Shown: piece after piece, positions 23,330 to 35,021 of the stretch
How the letters are laid out: each line of letters starts with the position of its first letter
Numbering within the stretch: position 1 is the first letter of the stretch
NCBI GenBank assembly: GCA_963921195.1
Contig: OY992537.1
Coordinates: forward strand, 56,754,313 to 56,818,312
DNA: 64,000 nucleotides
Direction of reading: 5' to 3'
Source: Pegoplata infirma
Taxonomy: Eukaryota > Arthropoda > Insecta > Diptera > Anthomyiidae
Translations under genes and position numbers: made by a program
Notes under the pieces: model-generated
Databases searched by the model: none
What the model saw: only the letters and a program-made list of their open reading frames with translations
Told to the model about the DNA's origin: nothing

Positions 23330-23500
23330 ATTTTCTAATTTTTTTTATCAATTGTAAATAGTTTTTTTTGGCATTTGTGCCTTTTCATTGGCATTAGTAC
23401 AAATAATGCCAATGCTAAAAAATTTCATTGGCAATAAATGCTAATGCTTTTTTTGGCAGTGGCATTAGTTCCAACTAATGCCAATGAAAATTCAATGCCA
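23330..23500. repeat. GCATTGGCATTAGT-type short repeats and inverted motifs
   Basis: ATGCCAATGAAA, GGCATTAGT and their complements recur about eight times in 170 bases. This looks like a decayed short palindromic element. Confidence 0.45.
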
Positions 23501-23956
23501 ATTAAAAATTCCCATGTATGGGTTAGATTGACCATTGTACAATCGTCAATCTTACCCACACACGATCAATATAAAAGAAGAAGGAGAAGAAGTGCAAAAA
23601 TCATAATAAATCTATTTGACAGCATTCATCGCGCGGAGGAAAAATTAAAAAAATCCCTAACATTTTTTTATATATTTATATTTTGGAGGGTAAAAAAATA
23701 AAAATTTCCTTGATTTTCGATAATCTCAAATGCGTAACAAATTACCTAATTTTTATTGGTCAGTTTTTACTCCATTTATGTCCACTGTACCAATGCGAGA
23801 AGAACTTATTTTTCGCTTCTTTTTTAAATAATAATGATAAAATTAAAGTTAAAGCCAACTAAATCAAAAGTGGTTTACAAAAATATATATTTTAAGGCGT
23901 TTTAATTTTATCTCTTTTGAGAAAAATTAAAAAAAGTAAATTTTATAAAACTAAAG

Positions 23957-24086
23957 GCCTATTCACACCTGAGGTAAAATATCGTTCGAACGAGATTTCG
24001 ATCATATGGTCTGTATCATTTTATAAGCAACCATATAATCGAAATCTCGTTCGAACAAGATTTCACCTCAGCTGTGAATTGGGTAT
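23957..24086. mobile_element. ~130-bp hairpin MITE
   Basis: Arms of ~48 bases pair across a short loop: CCTATTCACACCTGAGGT, GTTCGAACGAGATTTCGAT and CATATGG at left are matched by CCATATAATCGAAATCTC, GTTCGAAC and ACCTCAGCTGTGAATTGG at right. Confidence 0.7.
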
Positions 24087-24636
24087 AGGATTCAATTTCA
24101 TTTTTCCTTTTTTGGAAAAAGGTACTTTTTTTAGTGAAATTAGCACCGGCAGATCTTAAAAATCTTGTCAAAAAAAAATGTTTAATATTCCGTTATTCCA
24201 GAAAAGCCATATAAATTGCGGTGGTAAGGGGAGATATTTTTTAATTGCAGAAAGATGACACTTAACATTTGTAACAAAATATACCTGAAATTCATCCTTT
24301 CATACATATTTTTTTACGTGATTGAAATGGGTTATCGTTCAAGGCCCCTTTTTCGATTTTAGATCTTTTTGTAATTACACGGGCAAATTTTTTTTCTTAT
24401 ATGGAGTTTACACAACAAGTTGTTTAACAAAACACCAGTAACTGAATAAAAACGTAATGGATACAGAACAAACAATTTTTTAAACACGTAGCCCTTAAAC
24501 TCTCAAAAATAGCAAGTGTGAACCGCACATTATGCATTATTAAATTCTTTTATAATATAACTGTGTCTCTAATAAAACAAACAAAAATTTTTTTCTGGAT
24601 TCTGGTGTTGTGACATATAATTTTGTAACGACTGCT

Positions 24637-25883
24637 CACGCAAAAAAAAAAATCTGTGTAAGATTGAGCAATCCTACTTGGTAAAACTTTTTTCATACCA
24701 AAAAAAAATTTTTACCAAATTTTTGCTAATATTATGCTTGTCGATGTTAAAGTAACATAATTCATTTTTTATGTAAAATAACCAAGTAGCTTGCACAATA
24801 ACGCAAATTACCTGCACAAAAATTTATCGAAAGAAAACAGCAAAAAAACAAATACAGACCGCCATTTTCATTTTTTTTGTGTGCGTTGTTTGTTTATTTT
24901 TTGTGTTATAAAAACGTAAAAAGGAAATTGATAAATAAAATAAAAATAAATTAATAAATAAAAATAAATAATTAGTTTTCTAAAAGATAAATAAATGTAA
25001 GATAAAAGAATGTTAAAGTTAATTTTGCTTTCATCACTTAAAACACCATTCATTAAGAAAAACCAATGGAGTCCCAGACGTATGTTTCGATGAATAACAA
25101 ATGGAATGATAAAGTGAGTATACCCGCATTCCGAAGACACCAATAAGGTTTAATAGATTTTTAGTTAAAAATTAGTGTTTGGTAATAATTTTCTATTTTT
25201 ACAGGGTACTGCTAAATAAATTTTTGAAGCTATGGCGAATCCTTCACTACAATAAAGAGCGTGGACACCAATCCTGCCCTTAGGTATAAAATTAAAACCT
25301 AAAAACCCAAAGCCAATGACAAAGTAAGTGTTCCTCCTTACCAAGAGACCAATGGGGTTTACCAATTTTTTAAATTAAAAATTTATGTTTTGTAATAATT
25401 TTCTATTTTTACAGGATGCTTTTAAATAAATTCGTGAAGCTATAGCGGATCCTTTACTTCAAGAAGAAGCGTAGGCAGCAGTCACTCGAGAAAATTGTAC
25501 AAAAAGGGTCAGTTGGTCGGTGGTAAATTAAATCCTACACAACATTTATTACATTAATATGGATTTATTCTGTGAAAATTTTAAATTCAACAAATATACA
25601 AATTTTTACAAAAATTTATTGAAAATTTATTTTAGCATAAATGTGGTAATTTTTAGCATTATTTTTAGTCATCTTTTCTAATAGTTTTGGAATATTTCAC
25701 CATATCTCTTTTGGTATATTTTACCATGTTTTTACTTAAATAGCATTAGCATTTTCTTCAAAATTTTTTACATAAATGTTTTGGCTAAATTACGAAAACT
25801 ACTTCGTCGGTTGTAGTTTTAGCATATTTTTGGTAAAATTATGCCAGATTTTTGCTCACTCCGACACAAGTTTTTTTTGCGTG
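24637..25883. mobile_element. 1.25-kb element with CACGCAAAAAAAA inverted ends
   Basis: The left end CACGCAAAAAAAAAAATCTG and TGAGCAA pair with the inverted right end CACGCAAAAAAAACTTGTG and GTGAGCAA. It is nested in hAT1. I cannot define a clear target duplication. It contains the duplicated unit at 25137-25470. Confidence 0.6.
25066..25490. repeat. 210-bp tandem duplication derived from DINE-C sequence
   Basis: 25066-25125 resembles a DINE-C end (GATATTTCGATG...GGAATGACAAAGTGAGTATACC in other copies). TAATAATTTTCTATTTTTAC then AGG.T.CT recurs with a 210-base period (25201 and 25411). GTGAGT and GTAAGT, with TTTTTACAG downstream, mimic introns, but the donor motif comes from the DINE-C repeat. 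Confidence 0.55.
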
Positions 25884-26902
25884 CTTGATTAAAATTTTGG
25901 GATTTCCAAAAGAGGACATTAGTATTTTTTTTACAACGCAAAGAACAGTGCAGTGACATTCAATATATGTGCATCACATATTAATAATGTTTGCAAAAGA
26001 AAAAAATTCATTACAGAAAAGGTCTAAATTTTTTAAGATATACTTTTATTAGGGGTCATAAAAATCACGAAACGTGACAAAAAAATATTTGTTTTATGTT
26101 TTTATGGCTTTTAAAATTCAAGTAGCTAACTCCTTTTTGTTATATGTATGACTTTGCATGCAAACGATTACTGATCGATGTAACATCTTTTGTAAACACC
26201 TGTAGCAATTCGTTAGTCAGGTAAAACTTAATAATGTGATGGAAAGAAAATGTTTGACGTCACAATTAAAACAAACGAAAATAAGAATACAAAAAAACCG
26301 AAACAAAACCGATACGAAAGTAGAAAAAAATGAATTGGTATTGGTTTTTTATTGGTATTGGTTTTGAAGAATAAAAGTATTGGTTTTTAATTGGTATTGG
26401 TAGTGGGGAATCAGTATTGGTTTTTTATCGGTATTGGTATCGCACAAATAAAGGTATTGGTTTTTTATTGGTATTGGTTTTCAATTTGAATTGGTATTAA
26501 CGGGTATTGGTATCGAAAAGGTATTGGTACCCATCATTGATTTTAAATGAATCAGTAGCCAGTATAACATCTTGCAAACAGTTTTTGAAATTTAATACAT
26601 AACTTTTTAATATTTTTTTTTACTCTAAATAAGATCTATTCTTTTTTTACGATTTTTACTCTGGAATTTCATACTCAACCGATTTCAGCAAAATCATATT
26701 TTACTGTTATAACAATCTGCAAAAAAAAAAACCTCAGCAATTACAATACCGTGCCAATATTTTCACACTCAATCGACAGTTGTTTTAAAATTTAAATCAC
26801 TAAAGTCATTTTACTAGTGCGAAAACAATATGCCACTAACAAAAAAAATCATTGACACTTTTTTTTTTTAAATAAAACAATTCAAATAAGGAAAAAAGTC
26901 AA

Positions 26903-27390
26903 ACAAGTCGGTCAAGACCGACCACATGATACCCTAAACCAGTGATAACCAGAAAATGGGTCGCAAGCCGATACATGGACCGATTGAATTTATCTTTAGT
27001 TATATCTTTAATAAGTGCAGAAAACACTCATAAACGAAATTTGAGTGCAATAGGCTTTAATTTGTTGACCGATTTTTACTGAATATCCTATGAATGAATA
27101 TCCTGAATGGCCTATGTCTTAAAATTAAAAAAATAGATATACGTTCAAATAAAATCATACTTGATAAGGCGACCAAAGTAAGCGTTCAAGACCTACAAAG
27201 CAAAATTTAATAAAGTACTCCACATTTTTATGAAATTTTGGAGATTTATGTGAATACCAGAAAAGTGGTTTATATGCGAGCTACAAATGGCACTGATCCG
27301 ATATCTTTAAAATTTGTAATGTTGATTTGTGAACACAAAACACGTTTACATAACAAATTTCGAAAGGAAATTTGTTACCGGAAAAACTAA
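26903..27390 (+). mobile_element. DINE-1-like subfamily B fragment (B5), hairpin end lost
   Basis: It starts ACAAGTCGGTCAAGACCGAC, has lost part of the AAGAAA.TTATAG leader, and continues GATACCCTAAACCAG. The similarity fades by about 27390, before the microsatellite. Confidence 0.75.
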
Positions 27391-27950
27391 TCCAGAAAAA
27401 ATTTCAGCTCAGTTGGATATTTTTTGAGCTATCCCAAACTCTTCAAAGTTTTGAAAAACGAACAGTAGATTCCACAACAACAGACAGTTAAAACAATTAC
27501 ATTTGTCGTTGTTTAGGCGTCACCTTCATTTTACGGTAAAATCAACCAAGAAATTTTGTTGCTTTTAACTATTGATTAACAACTACAGACAACGGTAAAA
27601 ACAACTTCAAATCAAATTACAGTTGTTTTTCTGTAACTACACTGGAAGAATTATTGTTCATTATATCTATGAATAAATTTCATAAAACCAAATTCATAGA
27701 ATCTATGAAACAATTCATTTACTGAATGAATATTCATTAGTATTTTGAAATATTTCATAGAATTTTATTCATAGATTTTATTAAATTCATAGAATTAATG
27801 AATGTCATTCATAGAAGAAAATGCCATCAATACGCCATCTATTTTTTTAAATAATTAAAATAATGTTACAATAATTAAAACAGTTGAATAAATTTATTAA
27901 AAAAATAAAAAAAAAATAAAAAAAACATTAAAAAAAAATTTTTCATTGCT

Positions 27951-28026
27951 GCCCTGACCGGGGCTCGAACCCAAGACCTACCGGCTGAAGTGGTAATTGT
28001 CGACGCCTTAGCTATCAGCGCCACCA
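27951..28026 (-). other. tRNA-like sequence (SINE head), minus strand
   Basis: On the minus strand it reads TGGTGGCGCTGATAGCTAAG, a plausible box A, and GGGTTCGAGCCCCGG, a consensus-quality box B. It is followed by an A/T-rich tail. Stems are imperfect, so a SINE head or tRNA pseudogene is likelier than a functional tRNA. Confidence 0.5.
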
Positions 28027-28212
28027 AAGAAGAAAAATCTCGCCAACTAACGCTTGGTTTTATAACGCTTTATTTTTGTAAATACACAAAATATTTGTTT
28101 TCTACAAACACACACACAGCTTTTGGCAGAGCATTGTGACAGAGCAAAGACACAAACTCAATATGTTAGCAGAATATTATTCAAATTTGATTTTAAGTGT
28201 TGTTACTTGTTT

Positions 28213-28287
28213 ATATAATTTAGCTAAGTGGCTAGAGACTAAGCTTCACGGAACAAGAGGTTCTATGTTCGAATCTCGGTGGGGATA
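28213..28287 (+). other. tRNA-like sequence (SINE head), plus strand
   Basis: TTAGCTAAGTGGCTAGAGA gives a box A and TATGTTCGAATCTCGG a box B, followed by an A-rich tail. It points away from the minus-strand sequence 190 bases upstream. Confidence 0.5.
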
Positions 28288-28538
28288 AGTTAAAAAATAT
28301 AAATTTTTAAAAATAGAAAATTGTAAATAAATAAAATAACAAAAATAAATAAAAAAAATAAAATTGAAATAATAAAATAAATAAAAATAGAATTGAATAT
28401 TTTTTTTTTTTTTCATAGCCTATGAACTTTTTCATGGGTTTCTGGTTTCTATGATTTTGTTTCATAGATTCTATGAAGGGCATCATTGGCTCCCTTCTAA
28501 TGATTTTTTTCATAGAATCAATGTACGTTTTCATAGCC

Positions 28539-29349
28539 GCCCGAGTAAAAAAAATGATATGACGCAATATATAATTTAATATGGGTTCGTGTCTATTTTG
28601 ATATAAACTTATACGAAAAATGGTTTCATAAGATTTGATCGAAAATTATATAATACTATCAGTTTATATAACTTTATATCGACTTTGATACGAGTTTTGG
28701 TCTAATCCAATGATATAAAATTTTATCCAATTATATTAAAATTTATACAATTTTATAAATCGGATGTTTTTTTTTAGTTTTTAATAAAAAGTTAAAAAAT
28801 AAAATAATAAAAATAAGTTGTTTTTGAAAAAAACTTCGAAAAATTTCAAAAATGGGGTCATGTTAAACTTTATATAAAACACTTAGAAAATATTCTCATA
28901 AATATTTGTCCTTGGATAAAATTAGAAAAATTTTAAAAAATGAAGTCATATAAAATTTTATATAAAACACTTAGAAAATATTTGCGATAAAAGATTTTTT
29001 CTTGAAAAAAACTTAGAAAAATTTAAAAAAATGGAGTCATATAAAATTTTATACAAAACACTTAGAAAATATTCGTGATAAAAAAGTTGTGCTTGGAAAA
29101 AACTTAGAAAAATTAAAAAATAATGGAGGCATATAAAATTTTATATAAAACACTTAGAAATTTGGAATGATTCATGGGACCAGATGTTACAACATAAAGT
29201 TATGTATGACGATATCTTAAAAAAATCGCACATCAAAATGTATTATATAAATTGATCTCGCAAGATATAGTGTCACACATGATCATATATGAAATAATAT
29301 GACTATATAAAAGTATATAAGATCATATTAAATTATTTTTACTCGGGCG
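28539..29349. mobile_element. 811-bp nested MITE with CGCCCGAGTAAAAA ends
   Basis: CGCCCGAGTAAAAAAAATGA at the left pairs with TTATTTTTACTCGGGCG at the right. The body has four ~110-base repeats containing ATAAAATTTTATATAAAACA and CTTAGAAAATATT. Confidence 0.65.
28850..29170. repeat. Four ~110-bp tandem units inside the nested MITE
   Basis: AAAAATGGAGTCATATAAAA, TTATATAAAACACTTAGAAA and ATATTCG(T)GATAAA recur in the same order with moderate divergence. Confidence 0.6.
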
Positions 29350-29936
29350 TAATGACAAAATTCTTTCAGTGTAACAATTCGGACTTTTTTTATTAACAAA
29401 AAAAAATCTTCTAACACGTTGAAAACGGTAAAATTATTTATTTGGTAATAGTTCCTGCTGCACCCCACACTTCCAACTCAAGCATCAAATCCGTTTTTCG
29501 AAATATTTCTAGAAAAATAAAATTTTTTAAATACTAAACACAACTACACAAAACAACTGTTATTTCAATGAAGTATTTTTTGTGTTTATTTCTTAAAACA
29601 ACTACAAAAAAAAGTTATTTCAGATTTTTCATACAAAAACAACTGAAATTGTGAAATTGTTGTGAACAACAACTGCTACTTATACCCGCTTTTAACTATT
29701 ATGCTTTTCCATTTTACAAGCGTAATTTCACCATGTTAGGGAAAGATTTTATAAAAAATGTTGGCCAGAAATTGTTCACTTATTAGATACGACTAGGTTT
29801 CAATCAAAAAGGATCACATAAATCTTTTAGAAGTTGCTAAATTTTGATGTGTGTAATGGAAAAGTGTGATAATGTAAAGTAGGTATTACTACACAAACCA
29901 CCGTCATGTAGTAAATGAATTCGAATGAAATAACAC

Positions 29937-30420
29937 TTTTTATACTCTACACCACTTTGTGGTACAGGGTATAATGAGTTTGTGCAGATGTTTGTAACTA
30001 CCCGAAATATTGGTCCCAGACCCACCTTCAAGTATACTATTCGACTCAGAATTACTTTTTGTACGTCCGTCCATGTAAACGTTGTGCGCACGAAACAAGT
30101 CGCAATTTTGAACCCATTTGTCTGAAATTTATAACTTAAGCTTCTTTTGACCCAAGGACGAACGTTATTGAAATTGGAAAAAATCGATCAATGTTTTGAC
30201 CTAGCCCCCATACAAACGTTACCTTTAAATATGGGTCAAACGACCCTTAGAACCGTATTTTAATAGCTATCCTTTCGAAATTTGGCAGGTAAACGTATTT
30301 TGTATTCACAAATCGCCATTTATGTAGCCCCCATGCAAACCACCCTTCTGATATTCACATAAAACTCTATAATTTCATGAAAATAGAAAATATTTTATAA
30401 AAATTTTGTTTGTGTGTGAT
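29937..30420 (-). mobile_element. DINE-1-like subfamily B fragment (B6)
   Basis: It opens with the hairpin TATACTCTACACCACTT/GTGGTACAGGGTATA. The microsatellite is reduced to a single GTACGTCCGTCC. It ends at about 30420 without the palindromic 5' end. Confidence 0.8.
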
Positions 30421-30429
30421 AGATGGATA

Positions 30430-30977
30430 AACCCAATCGGTTTGATCAGTCTATTGATTTTCGAGATACCGCTATTTGGAATTTTGCAAAAATGGCGATT
30501 TTTTCTTACGGTCAAGAAATTAAAAAAAATCACTGACCCCCGACCGATAGAGCTTGAAACAAATTTTCATTTAAAATTAATTTGAGTGAAATCCGATCAT
30601 TTTGACCTGTGGCGCCCTTCGATCAAAAATTTGTTTTTAAGTATCCAATTTTACCCAATAGGGTTATACTTTGTTGGAAGGTCCATAATTTGGCTTAAAC
30701 TGAGTTTAAATACAAGTTTTTCTTAATTTCTATGAATAGTCAATGAAAAAACAAATGTCAAGATTTAAAAAAAAAAAAATTCTTGAGCCCCATTTTTGAA
30801 AATTTTTTGACAAATTTTAAATGGCGATCTCTTGTAAACCATGTCAATCATGTCAATATTAATAAAACTATTACATCGCAAGATATTTTTTTTATTTAAA
30901 AATTTTTCAAAAATTCAAAATTTTTTTGCCATTTTTTGCATATTTCATATAGCAATATCTCGAAAACCGATCGAACG
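30430..30977. repeat. Family E repeat (CGAGATATCGCTATTTGAAA type)
   Basis: Blocks such as TTTTCGAGATACCGCTATTT, GACCGATAGAGCTTGA, TTAATTTGAGTGAAATC and GACCTGTGGCGCCCTTCGATC match the arrays at 60590-61600 and pieces near 32385 and 44210. Confidence 0.6.
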
Positions 30978-31495
30978 ATTTTTATACCCTCCATTTAGTG
31001 ATAGAGGGTATATAAGTTTGTCATTTCGCTTGTAATACATCAAAATATCGGTCTGGGACCCCATAAATTATATGTTTTATTGATCAGTGATCGATTTTAA
31101 GACATTCTAGCGATGTCCGTCTGTCTGTCTGTGGAATTTGTTATCACGTTTACTTGTTGTTGCCCCGAGGGTTTGGTATTGCATTTAAGCGATATCGGTT
31201 CAGCGGTTCAATAGTTATAAACGAAAATGTAAGCACACCTCAAAAATTTCAGTACATTCAACATAACCTAAAAATACAAAATGCTTTAATTCGGCTTCTG
31301 GTTGACATATGTGAACATAATTGAACACCAAATGGTATTTAAACAAGTAGGAACATGTTTTTTGACAAAAAAAGAAAAAAATCGCAGATTTTTTTTTAAC
31401 AAAATTTTTTTTCGCGGAATTTTTTTTTCAAAAGTAATTTTCTTTTAAATAAAGTTTTTTGCAATAATCTTTTTAAAATTGTGAAGGGTATCACT

Positions 31496-32328
31496 TAGAG
31501 TTGTCAATTATTCGCCTTTCAACTTTGTTCGAATAATTTAAATAATTGTTTTTGTTCGTTCGATCAAACGATTAAATCGAAAAAAATATTCGATTAATCG
31601 ATGAGAATAACGAATAAACAAAAAGGTTATTAAAACATATTTTTATTAAGTTTTAAGTTTTTTAAGTTGGTGGGGTCGGCGAGGGACGTTGAAGGACACC
31701 ATTTCCCTCTTAACTTAAATGTGTACAAATTCATTTATTACGATATTTACGCCTAAAAACCACTTTTGTCGTTATTTTGTATTATTTTTTATAAACACGT
31801 CCTTAAAACTGGGAGGGCCGAAAAAATAGCATTTCCTAATCCTCTTGGTCCAAATGTAGGTCAAAAAACTTCATATGACATAAAAATATTTCATTTGTTG
31901 AACAGATATAGAAAAAAACATGAAACAAATTTTGTTTTTTTGGTAGTATTTTAGTTCTTTAAATCGGCCGATTTTGGGTCCGAACTTAACCAACCTATGA
32001 CCATAAGATATAATCGTGCCCATGCTTCAGGAGTATGACTCTTTTATTTTGGACTGTATCGTGCCATTCACAGATGGACGGATAGACGGTCATCGTTTGA
32101 ATGTCTTAGAATCGATCACTGATCAATAATATATATATTTTATGGGGTCCTAGGCCGATATTTCGATACTGTAGTTGGAAGGTAAACAAAAAACAATTAT
32201 TCGATTAATTGACATAAATTAATCGATTTATTCGTTATTCGAAAAACGTAATTTTTAAATTAATCGAACAAGAGTTTGGTTTTGTTTGATCGATTAATCG
32301 AATTGTTCTTAATCGGTTGACAACTCTA
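31496..32328. mobile_element. 833-bp hAT-type element (hAT2) with 8-bp target duplication
   Basis: The termini TAGAGTTGTCAA and inverted TAGAGTTGTCAA match perfectly for 12 bases. They are flanked by identical GTATCACT at 31488-31495 and 32329-32336. Subterminal ATTCGATTAATCGAT-like motifs lie at both ends. The interior carries a DINE-C copy, so it has no transposase of its own. Confidence 0.85.
31655..32193 (+). mobile_element. DINE-1-like subfamily C (C7) nested in hAT2
   Basis: It contains GGGGTCGGCGAGGGACGTTG, GGGAGGGCCGAAAAAATAGC, TTTTGGACTGTATCGTG, a short GACGGATAGACGG remnant, GGGGTCCTAGGCCGATATTT and ACTGTAGTTGGAAGG. Both tips are imperfect. Confidence 0.7.
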
Positions 32329-32384
32329 GTATCACTACATCCGACAAGGCCGAATTTAAGTTTTTTACTTGTTTTTTTTTTTTA

Positions 32385-32550
32385 ATTTGCAAAAAATCCG
32401 AAAGTTTGATCGCAAGGCGCACGGGTTAATTTAATCCGATTGACCTCAAATTTGTACCACATAAGTTTAAGCCCAAATAGAATAAAAATTTTCCCGGACA
32501 TTAAAAATCGGAAGAAAAACTTTTTTCCAATTTAAAAAAATGGCGATCTT
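32385..32550. repeat. Family E fragment
   Basis: GATCGCAAGGCGCACGGGTTAA, in reverse order, and CCTCAAATTTGTACCACATA match the block at 60725-60775 in inverted orientation. Confidence 0.45.
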
Positions 32551-32554
32551 ATTT

Positions 32555-32744
32555 GGCAAGCTTAAGAAGCATCAGAGTTGTCTTTCTTAAGTTAGCGTGT
32601 CTTCAACAGACACACGGTCGCCAGATCGTTTAAAAATCGATTAGGAATCACGGATATATGTTTATAATGTCTTAGTTTTCAAGGTGTTACAAACGAAATG
32701 ACAAACTAATATAAACCTCCTATCACTAGAGCGCAGGGTATAAA
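32555..32744 (+). mobile_element. DINE-A hairpin-side fragment (A5)
   Basis: TTAGCGTGTCTTCAACAGAC, CCAGATCGTTTAAAATCGAT-like and ACAAACGAAATGACAAACTA blocks lead to the degraded hairpin TATCACTAGAGCGCAGGGTATA. Confidence 0.7.
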
Positions 32745-33141
32745 AACTCACAATCAATGTTGGCGTGTTTTCAATAGACAGGCGGGTGTATATCGCCAGA
32801 TCGTTTTAAAATCGATTAGGAAACACGAATATACTATATTTGAGGGGCTCAAAGCACAAGGGGTTCAAGTGACTTTTTTAAAAAAATTGAGTTAACATAT
32901 GGAATTAGTTGGTGAAGTTCACAGTAGTTCAGAGCACAAGAGGTCAATGTGAAATTCTTATTCGTTAGCGAGATATGGCGACAATTTTTAGCTCTTGTTA
33001 CTAAAATACCTGTTTTGCTTGGAGCACAAGGGGTATATGAGCACTTAAACCCCTTGTGCTCCAAACAATTATTAAAATTTTATTTTTTACGTGGACAAAG
33101 TGGTTGAAGTCCTAGAAGTTCGTGTATTAATAGTAATAAAA

Positions 33142-33825
33142 TTTAGCAAGAGCATCTTCAGTGTGTAACCAGCGGTTAAAGTGTGAAAAATGGCGATTTC
33201 CGACCAAAATTCATGTCCGAATTTTTTGACCAAATCCGGCTCAAAAATTAGGAATTTTTGCGTACATAATAGGAAAAATATAAAAAAAAATCCAAAAAAA
33301 ATATTGGTCCACAGATGCTGATTTTAAACATAAATATTATTTTTTTTTACCCAAATTTGTCCCAAAAGTTGGAAAATGTAAAGCAAGTTATCTAAAAAAT
33401 ATTAAAAAAATATGAAAAACACGATTTTAGTTCAAAAATGCTTATCAAAGATTTTGGTACACAGATGCTAATCAGCCTTTTTGGACCAAAATCGTGTTTT
33501 TATTTTTAAAATTGTTCACATAAAATACTCAACATTTTTCGACTTTTAAGACAAATTTGGTTAAAAATATTTTTTATGTTTAAAAATCAGCATCTGTGGA
33601 CCAAAATCGCTATTTTGAAATTTTTTAAATATTTTTGCCATAAAACGCGCAAAAGTTCCTTATTTTTGAACCAGATTTGGTTAAATATTTCAGATATGAA
33701 TTTTGGTCCAAAAACGTAATTTTTAAAAATTTGACCGCTGATTGCAGACTAAAGATGACCTTGCAAAAATTTTTCATAAATTTTCCCACAATTAGCTACT
33801 CCATGTCCATCGTTCGGCAGGTATC
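33142..33825. repeat. Family D palindrome, copy 1
   Basis: The left arm (CAAGAGCATCTTCAGT, AACCAGCGGTTAAAG, CATGTCCGAATTTTTTGACC, TTGGTCCACAGATGCTGATT) is matched by the right arm in reverse complement (CAGCATCTGTGGACCAAAAT, TTTGACCGCTG.TTGCAGACT, AAAGATGACCTTGCAAA). The centre is near 33480. Confidence 0.75.
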
Positions 33826-34275
33826 ACGGCACGAAATTCGAAAGTTTAGATTTCAAGGGACGCCCTAATGAGATGAAGATGAGCCCGACGATGTCGTGGA
33901 ATCTGATTATGACGACTAAAAAAATAAACAAAGAACCATTAAAGACTTTCGTAATAAAATGTGGTTTTCCTTTTACAAATAACTAACATTCTTTTCATAA
34001 TTTACTTCAAAGGCAATTTTTGGGTGCTTGTATTTGTGAAATGTGGTATTTTTTAACTTGTTAGATTAATATATATCTCAGGATCTATATTAACTAAAAA
34101 ATAACATTCTAGATATCATCTAACATTTTTTATTGCAATTTAACTTTAACCTCTTTTTTCTCATTACTTATTTTAAGGCACTTAAACCCCTTGTGCTCCA
34201 AGTAATTATTAAAATTTAATTTTTCATATGGACAAAGTGGTAGAATTTCGAAAAGTGCGTGTAGTAATAGTAATA

Positions 34276-34850
34276 AAATTTTGCAAGGGTATCTTTAGTC
34301 AGTAACTAGCGGTCGAAGTTTGAAAAAATCGCGCTTTTCGACCGAAATTCATTTCCGAATATTTTGACCAAATCCGGCTCAAAAATTAGGAGTTGTTGCG
34401 TACAACTCCTTAATGCGTAGGAAAATTATTAAAAAAAAAAAACAAAAAAAATGTTGGTCCACAGATGCTGATTATTAAGCACAATTTTTTTTCTTATCCA
34501 AATTTGTCCCAAAAGTTCGAAAATGTAAAGCATATTATCTAAAAAATATTAAAAAAAAGTATAACAACACGATTTTGGTCCACAAAAGTTGATCAGAGAT
34601 TTTGGTCCACAGATACTTATGAGCATTTTTGGGCCAAAATCGTGTTTTTATTTTTTTTTATATATTTTTCATATACTCAACATTTTGCTACTTTTAAGAG
34701 GAATTTGGTTAAACATATTTTTTATGTTTGAATATCAGCATCTGTGGACCAAAAGCGCTATATTGGAATTTTTTAAATATTTTTCCCATAAAGTACTCAA
34801 AAATTCCTAATTTTTGAGCCAGATTTGGATAAATAACTTTCTGCAGGTAT
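34276..34850. repeat. Family D palindrome, copy 2
   Basis: It has the same arm blocks as copy 1 (AACTAGCGGTCGAAG, TTGGTCCACAGATGCTGATT; ATCAGCATCTGTGGACCAAA). The right arm is shortened. Both copies are followed by the same flank with ATGAAGATGAGCCC.A.GATG. Confidence 0.75.
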
Positions 34851-35021
34851 TATGATACGAAATTCGAAAGTTTAGATTTGACGGGATGCCCTAATGAAGA
34901 TGAGCCCAATGATGTCATGGAATCTGATTATGACGACTAAAAAATGAAACAAAGAACCATTACACATTTTCTTAATAAAATATGGTTTTCCTTTTACGTA
35001 TTTACAAATTTATAAAAAAAG

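Larger units (their letters stand above)
21190..26539. mobile_element. 5.35-kb hAT-type element (hAT1) with 8-bp target duplication
   Basis: The termini are CAAGGATGGGTACCAAT and the inverted CAATGATGGGTACCAAT. They are flanked by the identical octamer ATTTTAAA at 21182-21189 and 26540-26547. Next to each end is an array of GGTATTGGT hexamer-type repeats (21212-21420 and 26335-26525). hAT transposons make 8-bp duplications and have short inverted ends with subterminal transposase-binding repeats. No transposase frame survives; the interior is filled with other repeats. Confidence 0.85.
27640..29371. mobile_element. 1.7-kb TA-flanked inverted-repeat element
   Basis: The ends CACTGGAAGAATTATTG and CACTGAAAGAATTTTG (inverted) are flanked by TA. 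Just inside both ends are blocks of TTCATAGATTCTATGAA-type palindromes (27665-27815 and 28415-28535). The interior has two divergent tRNA-like sequences, and the right half holds a nested MITE. No transposase is seen. Confidence 0.7.
30978..32372 (-). mobile_element. DINE-1-like subfamily A (A3), split by hAT2
   Basis: It opens TATACCCTCCATTTAGTGATAG with AGGGTATATAAGTTTGTCAT, and ends, after the hAT insertion, with CATCCGACAAGGCCGAATTT and TTTTACTTGT. The microsatellite is short. Removing 31496-32336 joins the host across GTATCACT. Confidence 0.75.

Noticed and set aside
25097..25480. Two apparent introns (GTGAGT or GTAAGT followed ~85 bases later by TTCTATTTTTACAG) suggesting a captured host gene with duplicated exon
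   Set aside because: The donor sites fall in GGAATGACAAAGTGAGTATA-type sequence that is part of DINE-C elsewhere, and the putative exons have in-frame stops. The pattern is a 210-base tandem repeat.
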